Below are positions 1-5,839 of a stretch of DNA of 5,839 nucleotides, piece by piece. A model generated the notes under the pieces. It was not told the origin of the DNA. It did not search any database and saw nothing but the letters and a program-made list of their open reading frames with translations. Where the stretch lies: assembly GCA_027011425.1 (NCBI GenBank), contig JALUZX010000769.1, positions 1 to 5,839 on the forward strand, in the 5' to 3' direction. How positions within the stretch are numbered: the first letter of the stretch is position 1; each line of letters opens with the position of its first letter. Made by a program: the position numbers and the translations under genes. The stretch comes from Planctomycetota bacterium. Lineage in GTDB: Bacteria; Planctomycetota; UBA1135; JALUZX01.

Positions 1-405
1 GGGGAGGTCCGCCGGTTTTTCTCCCTCGGCGTGGGGGACATGGCCGCGGCCGGGGCGGGGCTTGCCCTGGCCGGAGGCCTGCTGGGGCCGCCCTTCCTGG
101 TTTTTCTCTTCGGATCCGAGTTCGCCGGCGCGAAGCCCGTCCTCCTGGTCTTGATGCCGGCCCTGGTGTTCGTCCTTCCCAACTACTTCTTCACCCAGGG
201 AGCCCTGGCTTTCGACATGGAGTGGACCTACGCCCGGTTCGCCCTCCTGGTGGGGGTCTTCAACATCGCCCTGAACCTGGTCCTCATCCCCGCCTACGGA
301 GGGGTCGGGGCGGCCTGGGCCACCTTCGCGTCGGAAGGGCTGCTTGGAGTCCTCCTGGGTGTCTCCCTGGAGCGTAGATTCCGGAAGTGCGCGGGCGGGG
401 CTTGA
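1..405 (+). CDS. Wzx-like polysaccharide flippase, C-terminal part (5' end cut by window edge)
   Basis: This is the last 134 residues of a multi-pass membrane protein, open to the left edge and ending in TGA at 403-405. It looks like the C-terminal part of a polysaccharide flippase of the MOP superfamily (Wzx/RfbX type), which moves lipid-linked glycan units across the inner membrane. What is seen: hydrophobic stretches at visible residues of about 14-38, 45-70 and 80-125, separated by short charged loops. The block NLVLIPAYGGVGAAWATFASE (about 92-112) matches the family signature 'N-LNL-LIP-yG--GAA-AT--sE' before the last helices. The protein ends in a short basic tail (ERRFRK). Family membership is from motif recognition, and the substrate cannot be told. 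The neighbouring glycosyltransferase supports an envelope-glycan role. Lipid II flippases (MurJ) share the superfamily but fit the ending less well. Confidence 0.85.
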   Translation, partial: GEVRRFFSLGVGDMAAAGAGLALAGGLLGPPFLVFLFGSEFAGAKPVLLVLMPALVFVLPNYFFTQGALAFDMEWTYARFALLVGVFNIALNLVLIPAYGGVGAAWATFASEGLLGVLLGVSLERRFRKCAGGA

Positions 406-430
406 GACAAGGCTTTCCCCGCTCCGGCGG

Positions 431-1927
431 TCAGCACGCGTCCTTTTTCTTGGAACGGAAATCCCTGAGATGGCCGATCAAGGACTTGAATCCCGTCCAG
501 AGCACGTTCAGGTCGGTTCCGGACCTGGCGGTCACCAGGGACCGGAGGACGAACTTGGGATGGAGGTGGATCCTCCAGAGCCTGTTGCAGAGTTCGATGG
601 CCGGCACATCGGTCTTCATCATGACCCTGTCCATCCGGTAGTTTTCGTAATCGTCCGGGTCCACGATGAACCAGTCCTTCTTCTTGGCTTCCCACCAGAT
701 GGGGGTCCCCGGGTAGGCGACGAGAACGCTCGCCTGGAGGGAGTCCCCGGCGTGCGTCTTGTAGAGCATGAGTTCCTTGGCCATCCGGTAGGTGGCCTCG
801 GCCTCCTCCCTCGTCTCCGTCGGGTATCCCACCATGTTGGTCATGAGGACCACGATGCCCTGGTCCTTGGCGTTCTTGATGCCCCGCTTGATGTCCTCGA
901 CGGTTTCCTTCTTCCGGATGATTTCCTTGAGGATGCGGGGGGAGCCGGACTCGATCCCTACCTTGAGAAGCCGGAACCCGATCTGCTTGAGAACCTTGCA
1001 GGTCTCCTTGGTGAGGATGTCGGCCCGGGCGTTCGAGGAAAAGGAGAAGCGGCCGATCAAGCCCTCCTTCTCCAGGAGCGTCTTGAACTCCTTGAGCCAA
1101 TCCAGGTTCCAGACGGGGCCGCTCTCGTTGTCGTCGAAGATTTCCTTGACTCCCCGCTCCTCCACGAGGGACTTGATCTCCTTCACCACGTTCGCGGGGG
1201 AGCGCAGGCGGGCCGTCCTTCTCCACAAGGCGTGCTGCCAGATGCAGAAGGAGCATATGCTGATCCCGCGCGCGCCCATGCAGCCTCTGCCGGTGAGAAT
1301 ATAGGTCGCGGGCTTTCGGAGGTAGGCCTCGCCGTAGATCTCCCACCTGGTCAAGTCCCGGTCGATGAAGGGGACCTCGTCCAGGTTTTCTAGGAAGCGG
1401 GGCTCCCCGGAGGAGGAGATCTCCCCCGAGGCGTCCCGGCTCCAGATCCCGGGCGGGAATTCCGAGGTCTTGCCGTCCAGGTAATCCGCGAGGCGGGAGA
1501 AGGTCCAGTCGTAGTCTCCGCCGACGAGCACGAAGTCGGCGCCGCTCTCCTCCAATGTCTCCTTGGGGAAAAAGCTGGCGTGGTCGCCGCAGATGGCCAC
1601 CTTGATGTGGGAGTCCCGGCTTTTCAATTCCCGGACGTAGCGGGCGTACCTTCCCGCGATGGGGGCCTTGATCTCCATGAGGAGCAGGTCGGGGGCGAAG
1701 GCGTCGAGTCTCCTTTCGTATTCTTCGCGTGTGAGTTCCGGGTCGTTCTGGGCGTCGAGCCAGGCAGTTTCGTGCCCGTTCCGGGCGGCCCAGGTTGCGG
1801 CGAGGGCCGGAAGCATGGGGTAGATCCGGACTTCGCCCGAGCTGGAATATCTGAATTGGCGATTCTGGCCCAAGAGGGGCCTTTTACCCTTTTCCGAGAA
1901 AGGGGGATAGACGACGGCGGTTTTCAT
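431..1927 (-). CDS. Cobalamin-binding-type radical SAM protein with atypical CX8CX2C motif
   Basis: A 498-residue protein with two recognisable parts. Residues about 1-160 resemble a B12-binding Rossmann domain: the start MKTAVVYPPF, then ICGDHASFFPKETL (112-125), which matches the 'GG-H-s--PeevL' block. No DxHxxG motif is present, as in many members of this class. Residues about 205-400 are a radical SAM barrel: TGRGC (212-216), CSFC (225-228), FDDNESG (264-270), VGIESGS (323-329) and VGYPTET (366-372). The cluster cysteines are Cys216, Cys225 and Cys228, so the first gap is eight residues instead of three. The C-terminal region is basic and helical. Such enzymes methylate or rearrange unactivated carbons; the substrate here is unknown. 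The start at ATG 1925-1927 is chosen because GGAGG lies nine bases upstream and the B12 domain begins there. A TTG at 2036-2038 would add 37 low-complexity residues, and that TTG looks like part of a -35 box. The position between a flippase and a glycosyltransferase suggests glycan or lipid modification, by inference. Confidence 0.92.
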   Translation of the reverse strand: MKTAVVYPPFSEKGKRPLLGQNRQFRYSSSGEVRIYPMLPALAATWAARNGHETAWLDAQNDPELTREEYERRLDAFAPDLLLMEIKAPIAGRYARYVRELKSRDSHIKVAICGDHASFFPKETLEESGADFVLVGGDYDWTFSRLADYLDGKTSEFPPGIWSRDASGEISSSGEPRFLENLDEVPFIDRDLTRWEIYGEAYLRKPATYILTGRGCMGARGISICSFCIWQHALWRRTARLRSPANVVKEIKSLVEERGVKEIFDDNESGPVWNLDWLKEFKTLLEKEGLIGRFSFSSNARADILTKETCKVLKQIGFRLLKVGIESGSPRILKEIIRKKETVEDIKRGIKNAKDQGIVVLMTNMVGYPTETREEAEATYRMAKELMLYKTHAGDSLQASVLVAYPGTPIWWEAKKKDWFIVDPDDYENYRMDRVMMKTDVPAIELCNRLWRIHLHPKFVLRSLVTARSGTDLNVLWTGFKSLIGHLRDFRSKKKDAC

Positions 1928-1936
1928 GATAAGAGG

Positions 1937-1942
1937 CCTCCC
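1937..1942 (-). promoter_or_regulatory. Shine-Dalgarno site of the radical SAM gene, within a possible small hairpin
   Basis: On the minus strand GGGAGG stands upstream of the ATG at 1927, with nine bases between GGAGG and the start codon. This supports the internal ATG over the upstream TTG. The same GGAGG can pair with CCTCC a few bases further upstream (CCTCCGAAGGGAGG, about 1937-1950). That is a five-base-pair stem with a GAAG loop which would mask the site. Confidence 0.7.
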
Positions 1943-2009
1943 TTCGGAGGGTCCTTTCGTTTTTTTGTAGGGTTTTTTCCTGGTTTTCCGCCCTTCCGGC
2001 GGGGAAGAA

Positions 2010-2038
2010 AGAAAACGAAAGAGACCTTGCCTTGTCAA
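2010..2038 (-). promoter_or_regulatory. Possible sigma70-type promoter of the radical SAM gene
   Basis: The minus strand carries a perfect TTGACA (2038 down to 2033). Seventeen bases later comes TTTTCT (2015-2010), which matches TATAAT at only three of six positions. Transcription would start near 2003, giving an untranslated leader of about 75 bases before the ATG at 1927. A perfect -35 hexamer is rare by chance in DNA this GC-rich, but the -10 is weak. Read-through from the glycosyltransferase gene upstream is an alternative. Confidence 0.35.
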
Positions 2039-2063
2039 GAAGGAAGGGGGCGGAGGGGAAGGT

Positions 2064-3200
2064 TCAGGCGCCGCCCTTTTTCCGCCTGGAACCCGCGAGA
2101 ACGGGCTCCATGCGCGGCGTGGCGGCCTCCGGGATGGTGAAGGGAACGACCTCCACCCTTTTGCCCGGTCCCTCCTTCCCCCGGGCGTCCTGGATTCTCA
2201 GGACCAGCCCGCGGAGGAAGCCGAAGAACGTCCCGGCGCCGTAACAGATGTGAAGGACCAGGAAGGTCAGGGCCATGGCCGGGAGAGCGGGCAGGGCCTT
2301 TTTCCCCTGTTTCAAGGCAAAGGCCGCCGAGAAGGCGAGATTCAAGGCCGAGTAGAGGGCCAGGGGCGCGAAGAGGAGAAGGCCCCGAAGGCCCTGGAGG
2401 GGATTACCGGCCTTCAGGAGGCTGAAGGCCGTCCAACCCGCCAGGAAGACAAGGTAGGCAAGGAAGAGGAAAGGGACCAGGTAGGCCGGGGAAAAGTAAG
2501 AGGGTTTCAGGACGAAATGCTCCATCCGCCCTCGCCCGTAGCGGAACATCTGCTTGGCGAATTTCCCCAGGCTTTTCCTCTGGAACCGGTAGACCACCAG
2601 GTCCGGGTCGTAGAAGAGTCCTTTGCCCGCTTTCTTGAGCCTGTTGCAGAACTCGTTTTCCTCGTTGGGGTAAAGCCTTTCGTCCAGCCCTCCGGACTGG
2701 AGGTAGACCTTTCGGCGAATGGCGAAATTGCAAAGGATCAATTCTTTTTCCGTGGCGGGCCGGAAGCTCCCCTTGGCGGCGTAACGGGCTCCGATCCCGA
2801 ATCCCCCGAAGGGGGATGTAAGGGCTTGGGTGAAGCATTTTTGCCAGAAGGACTGGGCCGGGTGGGAGAGGGAGGGGCCGCCCACGGCATCCACCCGGGG
2901 ATCCTGGAACCGGGAGGCGGCTTCCAGGAAGAGATCGGGCGAGGGAAGGGAATCGTCGTCCAGGAAAAAGAGGATCTCCCCACGGGCTCTTTGGGCCGCC
3001 GTGTTCCTTTGGAGGGGAGGAAGGTTTCCCAGGGCCAGGAGGACCTGGATCTTCTCCAAGGGGTAATGGACTTTCCTGAGATGGCCCAGGACCGTCGGGT
3101 TTTTCTTCCCGGGAGGCGCGGCGACGATCACTGTAAAATCCGGGAGCGAATCGGACCCAGGCGCTCCTGGTTTCCATTTATTCTGGGGGCCTTCCGTCAT
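2064..3200 (-). CDS. Family 2 (GT-A) glycosyltransferase with C-terminal membrane anchor
   Basis: A 378-residue inner-membrane glycosyltransferase, probably adding a sugar from a nucleotide donor to a lipid-linked or growing polysaccharide. The catalytic domain covers about residues 20-215. It shows the opening strand DFTVIVAAPP (21-30), GEILFFLDDDSLPSPDLF (74-91) with the metal-binding DDD at 81-83, CNFAIRRKVY (157-166), GGLDERLYPNEENEF (170-184) with the acidic residues expected for the catalytic base, and KQMFRYGRGR (216-225). Hydrophobic segments at about 236-261, 273-296 and 303-333 anchor the C-terminus, ending with HICYGAGTFFGFLRG (317-331), typical of ExoA-like GT2 enzymes. The usual 'VDDGSTD' strand is replaced by the shortened VLLALGNLPPLQRN (53-66). 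The start at ATG 3198-3200 has AAAGGA five bases upstream. ATG 3261-3263 would add 21 residues but overlaps the likely promoter. Donor and acceptor sugars are unknown. Confidence 0.92.
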   Translation of the reverse strand: MTEGPQNKWKPGAPGSDSLPDFTVIVAAPPGKKNPTVLGHLRKVHYPLEKIQVLLALGNLPPLQRNTAAQRARGEILFFLDDDSLPSPDLFLEAASRFQDPRVDAVGGPSLSHPAQSFWQKCFTQALTSPFGGFGIGARYAAKGSFRPATEKELILCNFAIRRKVYLQSGGLDERLYPNEENEFCNRLKKAGKGLFYDPDLVVYRFQRKSLGKFAKQMFRYGRGRMEHFVLKPSYFSPAYLVPFLFLAYLVFLAGWTAFSLLKAGNPLQGLRGLLLFAPLALYSALNLAFSAAFALKQGKKALPALPAMALTFLVLHICYGAGTFFGFLRGLVLRIQDARGKEGPGKRVEVVPFTIPEAATPRMEPVLAGSRRKKGGA

Positions 3201-3205
3201 TTGCG

Positions 3206-3211
3206 TCCTTT
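3206..3211 (-). promoter_or_regulatory. Shine-Dalgarno site of the glycosyltransferase gene
   Basis: AAAGGA on the minus strand lies five bases before the ATG at 3200. The alternative ATG at 3263 lacks a comparable well-spaced site, so this decides the start in favour of the 378-residue form. Confidence 0.65.
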
Positions 3212-3261
3212 CGGGCGGGCCTCTCCCGGCGCGCGGCCTCCCTGGAGAGGGCTGGAACGGC

Positions 3262-3290
3262 ATCCTGGCTTCTTCCCCGGTGGGTGTCAA
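3262..3290 (-). promoter_or_regulatory. Likely sigma70-type promoter of the glycosyltransferase gene
   Basis: The minus strand has a perfect TTGACA (3290 down to 3285), a 17-base spacer and CAGGAT (3267-3262) as the -10, with three of six matches including the conserved second A and last T. Directly upstream is the AT-rich ACTTTTATTT, the only AT-rich patch in the surrounding DNA, resembling an UP element. Predicted transcription starts near 3255, about 55 bases before the ATG at 3200. The alternative ATG at 3263 would sit inside the -10 box, untranscribed. Confidence 0.5.
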
Positions 3291-3322
3291 AATAAAAGTC
3301 CTTCCCCGAACCGGACAACCGG

Positions 3323-3330
3323 GGAGGTGA
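3323..3330 (+). promoter_or_regulatory. Perfect Shine-Dalgarno site of recC
   Basis: GGAGGTGA is fully complementary to the usual 16S rRNA 3' end. Nine bases separate GGAGG from the ATG at 3337. The TGA within it (3328-3330) is an in-frame stop for the recC frame, so recC cannot begin further upstream. CCCCG (3304-3308) could pair with CGGGG (3320-3324) and partly cover the site. The site favours the ATG at 3337 over the one at 3415, which has only GGGGGTGG four bases upstream. Confidence 0.65.
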
Positions 3331-3336
3331 AAGGGA

Positions 3337-5839
3337 ATGCCTGGGGAGAGGCCGGAGGAAGGGACGGGCGGGGAGGAAGATTCCCGCAACGAGGAAGGGC
3401 GTGGGGGTGGACCGATGCGGGTCGTCGCCGGGAACAGGCTGGAAGTTCTCCTGGAGGGCCTGGCCCAAAGGGTAGCCCTCCCGGCGGGGGATCCCTTCAC
3501 TCCGGAGGTCATCGTCCTTCCTTCGCCGGGGATGGAAAAGTGGGTGGCCCGGGAACTGAGCGAGAGGTTTGGGATCTGGGCGAATCCTTCCTTTCCCTAC
3601 CCGAGGAATTTTCTGGACCAGGTGATGGAGGCCTTCCTGGGCGGGCCCGAGGAGGGGGGAGACCCCTGGAGCCGGGAAGCCATGACCTGGTCCCTTTTGG
3701 AGCTTCTCGGGGAGGGCGTCCCCGGGGAGGCGGGCGCCTACCTGGAAGGAGACAGCCGGGGCATCAAGCGTTTCCAGTTGGCCCGCCGCCTGGCCCACAC
3801 CTTCGACCAATACATGGTCTACCGGCCGGAACTGCTCTTCTCCTGGGAAGAGGGAGCGGACCCGGGGGATTGGCAGGCCGGGCTGTGGCGTTCCCTGGCG
3901 GCCCGTCACGGAAGGGACCACCCGGCGCGGCGGGCGGAACTTCTCGCCGAGAGGCTCCGGTCCTGGGAGGGCCCCCTTCCCCCGGGCCTTCCTCCCAGGG
4001 TGTCTCTCTTCGGGTTGAGCGCCCTTCCCCCGCTTTTCGTGAGGATCTTCCAGGCCCTTTCCAGGCTGATGGAGGTTTGGCTCTACCTTCCCCTTCCTTC
4101 CCCTTGCTTCCTGGATGACGGGGCGGCCTCCCCGGAAGAGGGGCGCCATCCCCTCCTGGAGACCATGGGGGCTCTATACCGGGATTTCCTGGAAGTCCTC
4201 CGGCAAGAGGGGGCCTTGGAGGAGGTGGAGAAGGTCTTCGATCCCCCCGGGGAGGGAACGCTTCTGGGCGGGCTCCAGGCGGACCTCCTCGGGAACCGGC
4301 CGGCCTCCTCCCGGGATGGCCCCGACGGGACCCTGGAGCTTCACTCCTGTCCGGGAAGGCTGAGGGAGGTGGAGGCCCTCAAAGACCGCCTCCTGGCCCT
4401 CTTCGAGGAGGACCCGACCCTGCGGCCCGGGGATGTGGCGGTCCTCTGCCCCGACCTGGAGGTATACGCTTCTTTGGTGGAGGCCGTCTTCGGCGGGGAG
4501 CCGGGCCGGCCCGGGTTCATTCCCTTCCAGCTCGGGGAGAGGAACTACAGGGGGGAGAGCCCGCTGGGGGAGAACTTCCTGCGGCTTTTGGACACCCTGC
4601 CCGGGCGGCTCCCGGCCTCCAGGACGGCGGACCTCCTGGAATATCCTCCCCTGGCGGAACGCTTCGGTCTTGGACCCGAAGAAGTGGAGCAGGCCCGGCT
4701 CTGGATCCGGGAGTCCGGAATCCGGTGGGGCCGGGACGAGGAGCATCGGGCCCGGGAGGGGCTTCCCGCCTTCCGGGAAAACTCCTGGCGGTGGGGGCTG
4801 GACCGGTTGCTCCTGGGCTACGCGGCCCCGGCCGGGGGGAAGAGCCTCTACGGGGGCGTTCTTCCCTTCGACGACGTGGAGGGCACGGCCGCCGCCGTGC
4901 TTGGGGGGCTCTGTTCCTTCTTTTCCGCCCTCCGGGAGGCCCGGGCCGCCCTGGAAGAGCCCCGCCCACCCGGGGCGTGGGCGGCTTTCTACTCGGGGCT
5001 CCTGGAAAAGTTCTTCTCCCCCTCGGGGGTGGATTCGGCCGACGCGGCCTGGATGCGGGGGCTCCTCCAGTCCATTGGCGAAGCAGCCGCCTCGGCGGGT
5101 TTCGAGGAAAAGATCGATTTCCTGGTCTTCCAGGAGGCCTTTTCCTTCCGGCTGGGAGAGGCGGTCCGCCGCCACTCCTTCCTGGCGGGGGGGGTCCACT
5201 TCGCCTCCCTCCTTCCCATGCGGGGCCTCCCATTCCGGGTGATCTGCCTGCTCGGGATGAACGACGGGGATTTTCCCCGCTCCGAAACTCCGGCTCCCTT
5301 CGACAGGATCGCCCGGGATCCCCGCCCGGGGGACAGGTCCAAGCGGGAGGACGACCGCTCTCTCTTTCTGGAGACCATCGCGGCCGCCCGGGAGAGGCTT
5401 CTGGTCTTCTGGGGGGGAAGGAGCGAGCGCGAGGGGAGTCCCCTTCCCCCGTCGGTGGCGGTGAGCGAACTCCTGGACGTCCTGGAGGAGAGTATTCCAG
5501 GGGGAAGGGAGAAACTGGTCCGGGACCACCCTCTCCAGCCCTTCTCGCCCCGGTATTTCCTGAAGGGCTCGGAAATCCGCGGCTTCCAGGGGCCCTGGCT
5601 CCAGGCGGCCCGGCTCGTCTCCGGCCCCAGGGGGGAGAGGCTTCCCTTCTTGGAAGGGGAGGTGGCGGTGGAGGAGGAGAACCAGGTCTCCCTGGAGCGG
5701 CTGGTTTCCTTCTTCAAGGACCCGGCCGGTTTCTTCTTGAGGGAGAGCCTGGGGCTCTATCTCCGGGAAGAGAAGGAGGAGGCCCAGGACCGGGAGCCCC
5801 TCAGGCTGGGAGGCCTGGAAACCTACAAGATCGGGGACG
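3337..5839 (+). CDS. recC: RecC, exodeoxyribonuclease V gamma subunit (3' end cut by window edge)
   Basis: About 834 codons are visible, with no stop, of a protein that is 1122 residues in E. coli. RecC is the non-catalytic, helicase-like subunit of RecBCD. It splits the duplex, feeds the strands to RecB and RecD, and scans for Chi in double-strand-break repair. Numbering from the ATG at 3337, motifs shared with E. coli RecC are N33-R-L, PSPGMEKW (62-69), FGIWANPSFPYP (79-90), FDQYMVYRP (156-164), EEDPTL (357-362), ESGIRWG (459-465), CLLGMNDGDFPR (637-648) and GDRSKREDD (665-673). Homology begins at the ATG at 3415 (residue 27). The extra 26 residues are Gly/Glu-rich and rest on the perfect ribosome site before 3337, so the start is uncertain. 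About 40 residues are missing relative to E. coli between Cys257 and Pro272. Most residues tied to Chi recognition in E. coli are changed. recB and recD are probably downstream, out of view. I saw no clear plus-strand promoter. Confidence 0.96.
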   Translation, partial: MPGERPEEGTGGEEDSRNEEGRGGGPMRVVAGNRLEVLLEGLAQRVALPAGDPFTPEVIVLPSPGMEKWVARELSERFGIWANPSFPYPRNFLDQVMEAFLGGPEEGGDPWSREAMTWSLLELLGEGVPGEAGAYLEGDSRGIKRFQLARRLAHTFDQYMVYRPELLFSWEEGADPGDWQAGLWRSLAARHGRDHPARRAELLAERLRSWEGPLPPGLPPRVSLFGLSALPPLFVRIFQALSRLMEVWLYLPLPSPCFLDDGAASPEEGRHPLLETMGALYRDFLEVLRQEGALEEVEKVFDPPGEGTLLGGLQADLLGNRPASSRDGPDGTLELHSCPGRLREVEALKDRLLALFEEDPTLRPGDVAVLCPDLEVYASLVEAVFGGEPGRPGFIPFQLGERNYRGESPLGENFLRLLDTLPGRLPASRTADLLEYPPLAERFGLGPEEVEQARLWIRESGIRWGRDEEHRAREGLPAFRENSWRWGLDRLLLGYAAPAGGKSLYGGVLPFDDVEGTAAAVLGGLCSFFSALREARAALEEPRPPGAWAAFYSGLLEKFFSPSGVDSADAAWMRGLLQSIGEAAASAGFEEKIDFLVFQEAFSFRLGEAVRRHSFLAGGVHFASLLPMRGLPFRVICLLGMNDGDFPRSETPAPFDRIARDPRPGDRSKREDDRSLFLETIAAARERLLVFWGGRSEREGSPLPPSVAVSELLDVLEESIPGGREKLVRDHPLQPFSPRYFLKGSEIRGFQGPWLQAARLVSGPRGERLPFLEGEVAVEEENQVSLERLVSFFKDPAGFFLRESLGLYLREEKEEAQDREPLRLGGLETYKIGD

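Noticed and set aside
246..253. CCTGGTGG, one base from the E. coli Chi octamer GCTGGTGG.
   Set aside because: A single seven-of-eight match in GC-rich DNA is expected by chance, and this RecC probably does not read the E. coli Chi.
1987..2004. CCGCC-GGCGG stem between the two minus-strand genes as a terminator.
   Set aside because: Five base pairs and no T tract after it on either strand.
1928..2038. Extension of the radical SAM protein to the TTG at 2038.
   Set aside because: The 37 added residues are Lys/Arg/Pro/Gly rich, the TTG is part of TTGACA, and the ATG at 1927 has a well-spaced GGAGG and starts the domain.
3201..3512. N-terminal extension of the glycosyltransferase up to 3512.
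   Set aside because: The added residues are Pro/Ser/Arg rich and lack homology. The region contains the putative promoter and overlaps the recC start, and ATG 3200 has a better ribosome site.
2250..4118. Long plus-strand open frame (622 codons) opposite the glycosyltransferase and across the recC start.
   Set aside because: Its product is low-complexity Gly/Pro/Arg/Glu with no known motif. It overlaps two well-supported genes in other frames and is a by-product of high GC.
4174..5529. Long minus-strand open frame (451 codons) inside recC.
   Set aside because: Antisense shadow of a gene with clear RecC homology; the product is Pro/Gly/Arg rich and has no domain.
1..5839. tRNA, rRNA, CRISPR array, insertion sequence or attachment site.
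   Set aside because: I found no cloverleaf, no regularly spaced repeats and no transposase-like product; all substantial stretches are explained by the four genes.

Overview
The window is GC-rich, densely coding bacterial DNA. It carries two unrelated functional groups: a surface-polysaccharide group (about 1-3200) and the first part of the recombination gene recC (3337 to the right edge). The flippase, the membrane glycosyltransferase and RecC together suggest a Gram-negative bacterium. The GC-rich codon use and the family types would fit a deltaproteobacterium-like or other uncultured lineage, but this placement is an inference with low certainty.

Layout. Bases 1-405 (+) hold the C-terminal part of a Wzx-like multi-pass polysaccharide flippase, cut by the left edge. 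It converges, with a 25-base gap, on 431-1927 (-), a cobalamin-binding-type radical SAM protein of 498 residues. Its cluster motif is unusual: CX8CX2C at Cys216, Cys225 and Cys228. Upstream on the same strand lies 2064-3200 (-), a 378-residue family-2 glycosyltransferase with a C-terminal membrane region. A 136-base divergent intergenic region (3201-3336) separates it from recC, which starts on the + strand and runs off the right edge with about 834 of an expected roughly 1100 codons visible.

How the genes could work together. A glycosyltransferase builds a lipid-linked glycan at the inner membrane and a flippase moves it across, so those two form a normal envelope-glycan pair. The radical SAM protein between them may modify a sugar or lipid of the same product, but nothing in the sequence shows its substrate. 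RecC is the Chi-scanning subunit of the RecBCD helicase-nuclease. recB and recD would be expected to the right but are not visible.

Regulation. Both minus-strand genes have a perfect TTGACA hexamer upstream. The one before the glycosyltransferase also has an AT-rich tract and is the better promoter candidate. I saw no rRNA, tRNA, CRISPR array, insertion sequence or convincing terminator. No obviously new multi-gene system is present. The two points most worth following are the radical SAM cysteine spacing and the loss of most known Chi-recognition residues in RecC.
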